Positions 9,801 to 17,903 of a stretch of 43,271 bases of DNA are shown here, one piece after another. Position 1 is the stretch's first letter. The number at the start of each line of letters is the position of its first letter. The position numbers and the translations under genes were made by a program. The notes beneath the pieces were generated by a model. That model was not told where the DNA came from, ran no database searches, and saw only the letters and a program-made list of their open reading frames with translations. The DNA is from a virus: IMG/VR virus record IMGVR_UViG_3300025141_000210, positions 1 through 43,271 of that record, one strand, 5' to 3'.

Positions 9801-10882
9801 ATAATTTAAAGATAATGACTGTTGGAATACCAGATGGATTTAGTCGAATTGCGTTAGGTTACGATCGAAAAAGTGCAGATTTGGCAGCATCAAGAACAAA
9901 AGTTACTATAAGAGTTTATCGTCATGATATCATCTTAAATGATACAATTTTAGATTTCACTCTAGGTGCGCAACCAGGAGATGCTAGAGGAGATCTTGTC
10001 CTAAAAATTAAGTTCAAACCACAGGAATTTGAGTTTGACATGAGAACATTTTTTAAAGATCTTTCTCCCTTAGACGCGCCAGCTGATGCTAGAGTAACCC
10101 AGCTAGACAATGAGGGAAACTTATTAGAGAAACCAAAAACAATTGATCAAAGAAGCTATAAAGATATCAGCGATGTAATTAGAAACCACATGATTTTTAG
10201 AAAGTTTAGAGATGACGGCCACAGCAGCCAGATACGCTTCCCTTTTGAGGGAGCAGAACAAGAACAGCAAAGATTTAAAAACCACTGTTTTGATTACATC
10301 GCAAAAACATACGTCAGGGCAATGACAGGTCTCAATCTTGATGAAGAAAGCTTTTTAATCGACAAAGAAAAAGAAAGTATAAAAATAAATTCTGACGAAG
10401 CACTTGAGTTCTTTGAGTTAGTGCAAGGTTATGTTAATGATAAAACAAATACTGAGACTTCTTTAGAGAATTATCTTGCTGGAAGTAGATCAACACGCGA
10501 GCTTCTCAGAAGACTTAAGGGCATGCCACCTGCCGAACCACTTCTAGATGTAATAGACGTCAATGACAATGATTTACCTGAAGAATTAAATGAAATGCTC
10601 ATTCAAGATATTATTAATTTTATTAAAATGATAAATTCTCATAATTTGATTTTTACTGCCAGTACTGATAGACAAAAACTCATCGAGCCAAAGCTTTTTG
10701 AAAGAATATTTTGTATGTTTGTTGATCCTGATTCATTTGAAATCGACGGTAACATGGACGGGATTCTTAAAAACAAGATGATCGAAGCAGGGTTGTTAAA
10801 TCAAGAAGGAACCAAGCTATCTGAAACATACAGGGAATCAGGTGTTCCTCAATTTAACCAGTTTTATGTAGAGGTGGTTTGA
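6839..10882 (+). CDS. Giant virion protein (1347 residues), unknown family
   Basis: This is the longest gene in the window. The first ~25 residues are acidic (EEPEVEEGIEDP). The rest is mixed alpha/beta with no recognised domain, no signal peptide and no repeats. Helical segments such as ELFSLLTKDPNKNYAKIIER and DLLSLYNNFYTMLMSF alternate with polar loops. Near the end, ENYLAGSRSTRELLRRLKG and LIQDIINFIKMINSHNLIFT are helical. The ribosome site is TAGGTAAG before ATG 6839. It is followed one base later by the next gene. Size and position among structural genes suggest a baseplate, tail-hub or internal virion protein, but that is inference. I see no evidence for polymerase or protease motifs. 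Confidence 0.55.
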   Translation: MAIEEPEVEEGIEDPIDQAEDQGPPLHAFASPRAVDGVSHPSHARGVSVITPEIVSIFDFKPLFDIDGTVTPAGNLFEIQNNARRVRVNQMNELFSLLTKDPNKNYAKIIERLKVAMSEEMYKADEDCDDLLSLYNNFYTMLMSFDISAPWSMPAIQNIMQKVRNSRIQTLDSSLVYPSLLDVEAFTDILERNHRVPRVGVNYENSSNTKLLYVIAWDLYWHMRNTTRKPWEIIDANRRAYREDWDGGDSSRFRFMPRPGLGVPENYQGMSAATISPRVGESNRSTPFHPGRLGLSRHMMNTVHDDVEYGENLGYYSHDDVLATFKAGDIGSPAEDLYDAAFFLKYACKDMSLSTAHENPAYKEILVSKLRRSPERTQVIPAQELFKNSFPMFHTGEDSPSNALNYPTSFSLDEQVQNDLTFARSIKREPEKVTASSRPTPLFDPLLHGFSPAGTKIENMQILLRDKESLENVLENVSGLSSTAEAIEEVLSLSEPDLQPIGVFNKVLDAFSSALERLNPKPVSSRSGLQGSLSAGTHSGYYNDGDFLDFAILSECIKNVRREGHFSGDAGNVWTSVIPMIDLVNMLLYKLGRSSGFYSNVSLSPGSPIVIDSTGETEDAPNTKLLQNIESMIAGYLVDGSSHWSEFYARRNDDSINGENVGEADYAIYGGVYWENRLRPFRGNDKHLATTESRLSTISVDCGNDGWYNARNSNELFVLDGNGGQSAAKLMDQAKVTRLLTELTSGDRPSIFRDIVNILNDMDTAALSRGSYFLENEHTGMNKMKNSLVDVSVIGSFVLQAFSKISHALTGITFNVARYTRNHSGRFVWLRTRADDYREVKFAEAMKKYKIHGIEYLYSSEGAQNFAASLLADTIISSLRSEQKRIVDSVDLLKSIKLYADRNIDRYLQLFNSDNRASRILENLDENDGRLLTVSNPSQIALAKNKLSTLWERIIDEKYFDDFMMSATPETAVLSTCINPEFTKGIADNLKIMTVGIPDGFSRIALGYDRKSADLAASRTKVTIRVYRHDIILNDTILDFTLGAQPGDARGDLVLKIKFKPQEFEFDMRTFFKDLSPLDAPADARVTQLDNEGNLLEKPKTIDQRSYKDISDVIRNHMIFRKFRDDGHSSQIRFPFEGAEQEQQRFKNHCFDYIAKTYVRAMTGLNLDEESFLIDKEKESIKINSDEALEFFELVQGYVNDKTNTETSLENYLAGSRSTRELLRRLKGMPPAEPLLDVIDVNDNDLPEELNEMLIQDIINFIKMINSHNLIFTASTDRQKLIEPKLFERIFCMFVDPDSFEIDGNMDGILKNKMIEAGLLNQEGTKLSETYRESGVPQFNQFYVEVV

Positions 10883-10883
10883 T

Positions 10884-12797
10884 ATGACCAGATCAAATAA
10901 GTCAAACAGCGCCTTCATTTTTGACCTTCCTGCAGTAGAAGACATATCAGGGATCTTTAGATATAATTTTTTTACAAAAGATGAATCTATCGATGATCTA
11001 GATGATGTAGCTAAAACTCCATCATTTTGGGCTCGACCGAAACCAAAAAATCGACCTAGATACAATCTGATAGTGTTCCAAGAGCCCAACCTCAGCAGCC
11101 TAGACTCAGAAATCTTAGGTTCAGCCCACCCTTCTTCTCTTGCTGCCATATCTACAATATTCAATTTAACAGGTGGCGAACATGAACTTGATCCTGCGTC
11201 GCTTGTAAAAGCTGCTAAAAATGATTTGCAATTAATTCCAACGTCCAAGTTCTCAGATATAACTTTTCAAGATACAAATGTTGGATCAAAACTGTTTACC
11301 CTTGTCCAAAAAGCAGTAAATAGAATGGTCATTGCAGAGAATGAAAAAGTCCAGAGTGAAATTGACCAAGAAAGATTTGATTTTCTTTCACGTCGACTAG
11401 GTAGTCAAAATGATTATGCCCGGATCCTCGGAAGAGAATTTGAAAATGTAAATGAAGATTTCCTTCTCGCGTCATTGAATCAAACACAGATGCTTAATGA
11501 AGCCTTTATTGATGAGTCAGAAAAGAAAGATCTGACAAAATCTATTTTTGACAAAGTTAAATCTTTGACATTAAATGCAAGAGTAAACGATAAGATTGTA
11601 GGCTCTGCAGTGCGAACAGTTATAAATGAAGGTGTAAGCCTGTATTCTGAGGAGCTTGTTGCGAACGAATCTGCTGCAAGTCAAATTGAAGATCGTGCAG
11701 GAAGCACGGCTAATTTCTTTCCAGATGCTGCTTATTTTACAATTTCTGATATGTACGGACTTCCACCGCATGCTGAACAAGATCAAAGTAAAATATCTTT
11801 AGATATTGTTGGATATGTGATTGACAAATTTCAAGATCTAGGGAATGGAAATGTAGTAGAGAAGGAACCAGTTTTTGTAAGTTCAACTTTTCATAGATGG
11901 CCTTCGTCTAATGTAATGCTAGGATACGATTTCGACATTGCGTATGGAACTACGTACTCCTATTCGGTACGCGCAATCTATTTAATGTCGATGCCTGTAA
12001 AGAACGACGATCAGGTTTCTAGCTCATACTTTTTTGTCTCATCGAAACCTTCAAATATAGTTCATTTACAAACTCATGAGATAGTTCCACCTGAACCACC
12101 CGCTGACTTTATTGTAACATTTGACTATCAAAAGCAAAAACCTCTTCTTATGTGGAGCTTTCCGTTCAATAAGCAAAATGATGTCAAAAGATTCCAGGTG
12201 CTAAGAAGGAGAACAGTTGACGATCCTTTTGAGCTGATTCATGAAATAGATTTTGATGACTCTATTGTCAAGTATGATACTCCTGAGTTTATAAGCCCAC
12301 ATCTCAAAAGAAAGATGAAGAATCCGATAACGTTTTTTATTGATGAAAAATTTGAACGCGATCAAAGCTTCATTTATACGCTCCGGTCAATAGATGCCCA
12401 CGGACAAATGTCAGGTTATGGAGAGCAAATCCATGCGAGATATGATAGATTTACCAATAGGCTAGTAACTAGCTTAATTTCGATCCGAGGCACCCGCACC
12501 GGATGCCCTGTCCAGTACCCTAATTTCTATATAGACAAGAAGGTTCTTCATGAGACTGCAAAGGATTCTAATCATTCAAGAGTTAAACTTTATCTAGATC
12601 CTGAATATTTAAAGGTGTTAACTAGTGATCCAGACGATCCGCAGAGAACCCAAGATCTTCATTTTTTACCGTTCAGTGGTGACAATGAAGATGACTTAAC
12701 GTCTAGGTTTAAGCTGCAGATTTTAAATACGGATTTACAGCAGTCTAAGATTGTGGATATATTTATAAAAGACAGAAGAGCCAGTGAAGATAATTAG
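10884..12797 (+). CDS. Virion protein with C-terminal fibronectin-III-like domains
   Basis: 637 residues. Residues ~1-290 are mainly helical and unrecognised. Residues ~300-395 (ending AYGTTYSYSVRAIYLMS) and ~403-520 (PPEPPADFIVTFD, KPLLMWSFP, VKRFQVLRRR, QSFIYTLRSIDAHGQMSGYG) look like two successive FnIII-like domains. The second has the expected 'L.W..P', 'Y.V.R' and 'Y.Y.....D..G..S.Y' strand pattern. The end (SRFKLQILNTDLQQSKIVDI) is beta-rich. The ribosome site is GAGGTGG before ATG 10884. The domain type links it to the 4071 gene. A tail/baseplate protein is probable; the precise position is unknown. Confidence 0.58.
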   Translation: MTRSNKSNSAFIFDLPAVEDISGIFRYNFFTKDESIDDLDDVAKTPSFWARPKPKNRPRYNLIVFQEPNLSSLDSEILGSAHPSSLAAISTIFNLTGGEHELDPASLVKAAKNDLQLIPTSKFSDITFQDTNVGSKLFTLVQKAVNRMVIAENEKVQSEIDQERFDFLSRRLGSQNDYARILGREFENVNEDFLLASLNQTQMLNEAFIDESEKKDLTKSIFDKVKSLTLNARVNDKIVGSAVRTVINEGVSLYSEELVANESAASQIEDRAGSTANFFPDAAYFTISDMYGLPPHAEQDQSKISLDIVGYVIDKFQDLGNGNVVEKEPVFVSSTFHRWPSSNVMLGYDFDIAYGTTYSYSVRAIYLMSMPVKNDDQVSSSYFFVSSKPSNIVHLQTHEIVPPEPPADFIVTFDYQKQKPLLMWSFPFNKQNDVKRFQVLRRRTVDDPFELIHEIDFDDSIVKYDTPEFISPHLKRKMKNPITFFIDEKFERDQSFIYTLRSIDAHGQMSGYGEQIHARYDRFTNRLVTSLISIRGTRTGCPVQYPNFYIDKKVLHETAKDSNHSRVKLYLDPEYLKVLTSDPDDPQRTQDLHFLPFSGDNEDDLTSRFKLQILNTDLQQSKIVDIFIKDRRASEDN

Positions 12798-12838
12798 TTA
12801 TATCACCACCAAACCGACTAAATACCAGGAGTGAAGAA

Positions 12839-13525
12839 ATGGGATTTCTTGCCAACGACACAAATAACATTATATTAGATGCAGTTCTTACCAATGAAGG
12901 AAGAAAAAGGCTTGCAGCAAACAACGGGTCTTTTCAAATTACGCATTTTGTATTTGGGGATGATGAAGTAGACTACAAGATGATTCAAAAGTATGGGCGA
13001 ACCGTTGGTAAGGAAAAGATTGAGAAAAACACTCCTGTCTTGGAAGCGCTAACTAATTCAAATATTGAAAGAGACAACTTGTTAGTTTCTTTATCAAATG
13101 ATGGCCTCACATCACTTTCCACATATACAGTGAGCAGTGAAGATATTACACTCTCTAATACTGTGTCCCGAGCTGATGCCAGTGGTTTATTTACTGTCCA
13201 GCAGCAACCGCCGTCCGGTCAATCTATTCCTTCTGAAATTCGCGACTCTATGATTATTGTGTCGCTTAATAGTAAGTTTCTAACTTTAGGCAATAATACT
13301 CCATTTATGCAAGATGGAAATACCAAGTATTATTTTGTAGCAACTTCTGCAAAAGGCGACATTCCAACTTTTCAAGTTAACATTCAAAATAAAGTCCTTA
13401 CAACAGCGGACTTTACAACATTTGGCGCAACGTCAGATAAAACAACAATTAAGACAGTAGTAAGAGTACAAGGAAGAATGTCTGGGCTTAACAAAGACAT
13501 ACAAGTGACTCTAAACAAGAATTAG
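12839..13525 (+). CDS. Virion structural protein with the 'TNEGRKRLA' N-terminal domain
   Basis: 228 residues. The N-terminus (IILDAVLTNEGRKRLAANNG, then FQITHFVFGDDEVDYKMI) is the same module as in the 3121 protein. The remainder is Ser/Thr/Asn-rich and beta-like, ending VRVQGRMSGLNKDIQVTLNK. The ribosome site AGGAG lies 7 nt before ATG. The upstream 41-bp gap contains CTAAATAC at 12818-12825, but it is too close to the start to serve as a promoter with a normal leader. The family is recurrent in large myophages as an unassigned structural protein; a tail-tip or baseplate position is inferred. Confidence 0.6.
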   Translation: MGFLANDTNNIILDAVLTNEGRKRLAANNGSFQITHFVFGDDEVDYKMIQKYGRTVGKEKIEKNTPVLEALTNSNIERDNLLVSLSNDGLTSLSTYTVSSEDITLSNTVSRADASGLFTVQQQPPSGQSIPSEIRDSMIIVSLNSKFLTLGNNTPFMQDGNTKYYFVATSAKGDIPTFQVNIQNKVLTTADFTTFGATSDKTTIKTVVRVQGRMSGLNKDIQVTLNKN

Positions 13526-13537
13526 TGAGGTAAGTAA

Positions 13538-14806
13538 ATGCCAACATCAAAAGCGTTCGGACCAGCAGATGTGCAAACAGCGCAGTCATTTTTGACACAG
13601 CTTATTGACATCGTCCAAGAAGATATTTCTGGATCTGTAACCAGAAGAAAATATCAAGTTTTCGTCACCGGCGGAGTGGGGCCAGGTGTAACATCATCTC
13701 TGTTCCAGACTGTATATGATCAAGACTTTTCTTTACAGACATCAAACCCAGTTTTTGATATGTCTGTGGGTATATTCTCTGGGTCTTCAACAGTTAGCAA
13801 CTCTTCTACAGGCATTGAGTCTACAGGAAAGCTTTTATTTCCTTCAACTAGCTTGATGATGAGAGAAAAAGTTGATTCATACCATGAGTTTGCTCAAACT
13901 CTTCTGGGTGATAGAGACAGAGCTTTCTTTTCTCCGTTTACCAATAATAATTCTACTGACAGTCTTACTACGACATCTAATCGAATCAATAATGCAATGT
14001 TCTTGACCTTTAAGCGTCTCTTCCATAGGGATGGAATTAAGAAAGAAACATTCGCGATGAAGTTCTACCAATCAGCATCTCGTGCCCCAATTTCTGGATT
14101 TCTCGGTGATGAAGGTTCCAACTTAAATGTAACATCTGTTTCCGGCTCCTCAATCTTTACAGATGCAGGTTCCGCCGCAACGTATAAAGTTTCAAATGCA
14201 GGTGGCACAGTTGGTGATATTGTTAACTCTTCTAACACAGATGAGTCTGTAGGTTTGATGTTTTATGATAGAGGGGTCGCCGTATTTAATTTAGATTTAA
14301 TACTCTCCGGTAACCAGCATGTGTCAGGTGTGATCGATGCAATGTCTAACGCCTCAACTATTGATGGAGACTCTATTTCTGCAGGTAAGACAGTAATTGG
14401 GTCTGTAGCAGGAAATATTGATGCTAAGTTCATTCCAGACTTAATGGTGTCAGCATCTATTGACAATATAGTCGACCATCTTTCTTCTACAAGATTTAGT
14501 AGCGGTACTCTCACAGCGGCAACATTCCAGAATTTAACAAATATTAATTCTACACTTTACTTCTGCAGAGCTACTGCTGACGAATTTAACTACTCGTCCA
14601 ACCCAACCTACTTGGATCCAGATGGAAACATCAATGTAATCGAAGCGTCAGCAAGGCAAGATGGAACACAGAAATCTTTTACTTTCATAACTAAGGTTGG
14701 GATGACTGATGAACAAGGAAATCTTTTGGCTGTCGCTAAGCTAAGCCGCCCTGTTGAGAAAAATCCTGAAAAGGATGTTACGTTCCGCGTAAGATTAGAC
14801 TTCTGA
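13538..14806 (+). CDS. Virion protein with the shared '-RLDF' C-terminal domain
   Basis: 422 residues. The N-terminal half contains NNAMFLTFKRLFHRDGIKKE (residues ~151-170), a motif I recall from structural proteins of marine myophages. The C-terminal part, from about residue 236 (VGLMFYDRGVAV) through SSNPTYLDPDG to VAKLSRPVEK and the terminal VTFRVRLDF, parallels the end of the 14884 protein. The ribosome site is GAGGTAAG before ATG 13538. The gene ends inside an in-frame 12-bp tandem duplication that repeats the terminal codons. A wedge or tail-associated structural role is likely; there is no enzymatic motif. Confidence 0.6.
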   Translation: MPTSKAFGPADVQTAQSFLTQLIDIVQEDISGSVTRRKYQVFVTGGVGPGVTSSLFQTVYDQDFSLQTSNPVFDMSVGIFSGSSTVSNSSTGIESTGKLLFPSTSLMMREKVDSYHEFAQTLLGDRDRAFFSPFTNNNSTDSLTTTSNRINNAMFLTFKRLFHRDGIKKETFAMKFYQSASRAPISGFLGDEGSNLNVTSVSGSSIFTDAGSAATYKVSNAGGTVGDIVNSSNTDESVGLMFYDRGVAVFNLDLILSGNQHVSGVIDAMSNASTIDGDSISAGKTVIGSVAGNIDAKFIPDLMVSASIDNIVDHLSSTRFSSGTLTAATFQNLTNINSTLYFCRATADEFNYSSNPTYLDPDGNINVIEASARQDGTQKSFTFITKVGMTDEQGNLLAVAKLSRPVEKNPEKDVTFRVRLDF

Positions 14807-14815
14807 TTAGACTTC
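14792..14815 (+). repeat. 12-bp tandem duplication across a stop codon
   Basis: AGATTAGACTTC (14792-14803) is followed directly by TGATTAGACTTC (14804-14815). The second copy begins with TGA, the stop of the 13538 gene, where the first copy has AGA (Arg). It looks like an in-frame duplication of the terminal RLDF codons in which Arg became a stop. A second small direct repeat, ATGACAATAT twice (14873-14882 and 14884-14893), surrounds the start of the next gene. Confidence 0.8.
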
Positions 14816-14883
14816 TTTTTGTGGGAAGGTCCTCTACGATCAATGAACTGAATTTTTTGAAAGTCTTTTGAGATGACAATATC

Positions 14884-17337
14884 ATGACAATATTTAAAAT
14901 CAATAGAGACAATTTCGAAAATACTACGATCCAGGCGACGCCAGGCAGAACCTTCAGTTCAAGCTCTTTAGGAGTAACAGGGTCGATCAATGTTTTTCCT
15001 AGAAGATCGCATATTGAGAAAGAGTTAGGATCACCACCCTCCGTCATGGGCATCCCGATGGCTTTTGATGACAACTTTGTCGGGTTGATGTGGGGCGCAG
15101 CTTCACACCTGTTGGCAGCGGACATAGCAAACCCTGCCATAAATACTGACTACAGCGGTGTTATGGAGCTTGTGCTTGAAGTAATAAACGACATCCCGCC
15201 ATCGCAAATTATTCACAACTCTTCGGGAACAATTAATAGGCTTACAAGGTCTGTTAATGAAAATGCTTCTTTTGAGAAGAAAAGATACATAACTGATAAT
15301 TTATACCCAGCCAATAGAGTTGAGTTTCCATCATCTCATTTTTCTTATACAAACTATCATTCTCTTAATTTTTTTACTGCATCCCAAGTACCAACGCAAG
15401 CGTGCTTACTATACCCCAACTCAGCATCAATCGCGCATGAAACTAAAGCCTCTGGCTCTTATGTAGTAGATGACGGTTTTACTTTTGAATTCCACATTAA
15501 TCCTAAAAATTATTTTGAAGCTAACGATTCTGGATATAGCGCAGGAACTATTTTACATCTAAGTTCTTCTTATGCCATTTCTCTTGTGTCTGGGTCTTCA
15601 AAAGATGAAAGAGGCAATGCTGATAAATTTAGAATTCAACTACAGTTAAGCCACAGCGCTGATGTCACACCAGCTGAAGCAATTCAAGGATCATATCCCA
15701 ACGACTTGATCTTCCTGTCAGATGACAATGTCCTTGATGTTAACTCATGGAATCATGTTGCAATACGGTGGAAAAATAAGAGAAATGCAAATTCTGGATC
15801 TTTTGTTGTCAACAATATTGAAAAAGGATCATTTGTTCTTCCGTCAAGCTCAATTGCGCCAGCCGCGTATGCAGGTGGATCGAACCCAGGCAATCCCGAT
15901 ATTCTTGTAGTAGGAAATTACTATGTTGGTGATAATGCAGGTGTCAACAAGCAAGCTAAGTTCTTTTCTTCGCAGGTCGCCTCGTATTTTGGGTTGGTAA
16001 ATTTAGACCCAGCTGAAACAGAGGTTGTCCCAGAATCATATGACTTTGTCTCACCTCTAAATGCTGAGATGCACGATCTTAAGATATTCACAGGCTATAG
16101 AGACGATGATCAAGTGTATACAGGGTCTATTCAGGGCGCATCGTCTAGAAAAGAAAAAGATCTTGCCTTGCATGTCCCACCATTTTTCTCTAAGGAGTCA
16201 CCCTATAGAAAAGTTAGGAAATCATTAAACGCAGCGTTCGGTTTCCTTGGCAAACCCATGTATCAAAGAACAGAAAATCCGTTTAATGCATGGGTTTCCT
16301 TTAATGTTGGCGGGCACATTCTCAATTTAGAGAATTTTACAAGAGACTTATCTACATTAAATTTCCCAAGACACATGTCTTTAACAGGCGCTATAGATAC
16401 TGAAATACCACTTCCTTCAACTACTGCTACTGCAAATGATGGAATTTTTGATGTTCCCGAACTAAGATATAGAAACTTATTTCTTCTTCCTTGCGATGAC
16501 GGAAATTTTAAACCTAACTTTGCGCTGGTGGAGACAGGAAGCATTCCATCCACACCTGTTAAGTCTGGGTCTTTATTTTATCACTACACAAATGATTTAG
16601 ATTATGTCGATATGAGTATGATCAAATTGAGAGAGCTGATACCCTCACAATCTTTCCCGCAAGTAGGAAATCAAGGATATGAAACCATCCGCGCCCAATC
16701 AAGAATTTTAGATCAATCAGATCAGTACGCCAATCCAGAAAATCCAACAAGGCCCGCATATGTTTTACCAGCAGTTTATGGAAGAACGCTAGACAACAGC
16801 TCTGATGAAGTCATAATATTTGATATTACTAAACTTTATTATGGTGAGAAGATCCGTCCTGGCACGCTCCAAATGACAGATACTTCTCTGACAGGGTCCG
16901 GCGGTCAAATTAGCATGACCCTCAAGGATGATGGATACGGAAATCTGTATAGATCGAGCGCATCTACTACGAATGCAACATGGAACTCAGTTGGCAATGT
17001 TTTTTATGACGAGGGTATTGTTGTTGTTAAATCACCTAACATTCCCCTCTTTGGAAAAGATCAATTTGAGATGTCGTTTAAAGGGCAGCATGAAGTTCAT
17101 GTTCTTAAACTTCATGTTATAGCACCTGCTGCTACTCTTAATTCTTCTTCTAACCCTTCTTATATCCCAGTTTCTGCATCATTGAATGCAAATGAGACTA
17201 ATCCAGAGTTTGTTGCAATCACAGGAATTAATTTTCACGATGACAATTTAAACGTTATAATGAAAACGAAATTCGCGCAACCCGTGATCAAAAGAACAGA
17301 TGATCGCGTGATGTTCCGCAGTAAGCTGGATTTTTAA
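14884..17337 (+). CDS. Virion protein with LamG-like lectin domain and '-KLDF' C-terminal domain
   Basis: 817 residues. The N-terminus includes SSSLGVTGSINVFPRRSHIE, a conserved-looking segment in virion proteins of this type. Residues ~195-410 fit a concanavalin-like LamG/jelly-roll domain: DDGFTFEFHINP, GTILHLSSSYAISLV, VNSWNHVAIRWKN, SFVVNN, LVVGNYYVG and MHDLKIFTG, in that order. LamG-type domains on phage tails usually bind carbohydrate. From ~702 the sequence (VGNVFYDEGIVVV, SSNPSYIPVS, KFAQPVIK, VMFRSKLDF) parallels the end of the 13538 protein. The ATG has only a weak ribosome site, and a ten-base direct repeat surrounds it. It overlaps the next gene by one base. The likely role is tail adhesion or structure. 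Confidence 0.65.
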   Translation: MTIFKINRDNFENTTIQATPGRTFSSSSLGVTGSINVFPRRSHIEKELGSPPSVMGIPMAFDDNFVGLMWGAASHLLAADIANPAINTDYSGVMELVLEVINDIPPSQIIHNSSGTINRLTRSVNENASFEKKRYITDNLYPANRVEFPSSHFSYTNYHSLNFFTASQVPTQACLLYPNSASIAHETKASGSYVVDDGFTFEFHINPKNYFEANDSGYSAGTILHLSSSYAISLVSGSSKDERGNADKFRIQLQLSHSADVTPAEAIQGSYPNDLIFLSDDNVLDVNSWNHVAIRWKNKRNANSGSFVVNNIEKGSFVLPSSSIAPAAYAGGSNPGNPDILVVGNYYVGDNAGVNKQAKFFSSQVASYFGLVNLDPAETEVVPESYDFVSPLNAEMHDLKIFTGYRDDDQVYTGSIQGASSRKEKDLALHVPPFFSKESPYRKVRKSLNAAFGFLGKPMYQRTENPFNAWVSFNVGGHILNLENFTRDLSTLNFPRHMSLTGAIDTEIPLPSTTATANDGIFDVPELRYRNLFLLPCDDGNFKPNFALVETGSIPSTPVKSGSLFYHYTNDLDYVDMSMIKLRELIPSQSFPQVGNQGYETIRAQSRILDQSDQYANPENPTRPAYVLPAVYGRTLDNSSDEVIIFDITKLYYGEKIRPGTLQMTDTSLTGSGGQISMTLKDDGYGNLYRSSASTTNATWNSVGNVFYDEGIVVVKSPNIPLFGKDQFEMSFKGQHEVHVLKLHVIAPAATLNSSSNPSYIPVSASLNANETNPEFVAITGINFHDDNLNVIMKTKFAQPVIKRTDDRVMFRSKLDF

Positions 17338-17885
17338 TGTATGTACTCGGCCTTGATATATCCACATCTTGCACTGGGATTTCAATCCTGGATCATTCTG
17401 GTGATCTTAAGCAGCTAAATTTTATAGACATGACATCCTGCAAATCCTACTGGGATAAAGTAGACCTCTACAGAGAAGAGATGAAGTCTATAGTCAAAGG
17501 TCTGGACGGACCTGTGTCAAGAATCTTTATTGAAGAAAGCTTGCAAAGATTCAGATCAGGAATGTCTTCTGCAAAAACTCTTTCAACACTAACAAAGTTC
17601 AATGGCGTCGCCTCCTTTATCACAAGAGAAATAACAGGTATTGAGCCTGAGTATTTTAATGTGAACACCGCCAGAAAAGCAGTAAATCTGTCAGTTAAAA
17701 GAGGCGAAAACGCAAAGGAGAAAGTTCAAGAGTGGACAGAAGCTCAAATAGACTTTGCGTGGCCTACAAAGATTTTAAAGTCGGGCCCAAGAAAAGGCTC
17801 GGAAGTAAGACTGAAAGCCTGTGAGGATATGGCAGACGCGTATCTGATATCTCGCGCCGGCCTAATAATTGTAAATACTGCTTAG
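17337..17885 (+). CDS. RuvC-like Holliday junction resolvase
   Basis: 182 residues with an RNase H/RuvC fold pattern. The first beta strand carries the acidic residue D7 (VLGLDISTSCTG). IFIEES near 64-68 supplies the second acid. CEDMADAYLISRAGL near 162-176 carries D164 and D167 for the last helix. The family cleaves four-way DNA junctions with two metal ions. In phages it resolves branched replicative DNA before packaging, which fits the position next to recombination genes and just upstream of the terminase. It is joined to the preceding virion gene by a TAATG overlap. Other RNase H-fold nucleases are possible, but size and motif spacing fit RuvC. Confidence 0.8.
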   Translation: MYVLGLDISTSCTGISILDHSGDLKQLNFIDMTSCKSYWDKVDLYREEMKSIVKGLDGPVSRIFIEESLQRFRSGMSSAKTLSTLTKFNGVASFITREITGIEPEYFNVNTARKAVNLSVKRGENAKEKVQEWTEAQIDFAWPTKILKSGPRKGSEVRLKACEDMADAYLISRAGLIIVNTA

Positions 17886-17903
17886 CATTGTTATAATAAA
17901 TTT

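Noticed and set aside
10838-11248. 136-residue minus-strand open frame across a gene junction
   Set aside because: It lies opposite two well-supported genes, has no ribosome site, and the region has no other sign of minus-strand genes.
12818-12825. CTAAATAC as a late promoter for the 12839 gene
   Set aside because: It is only about 13 bp from the start codon, so transcription would begin at or after the ribosome site.
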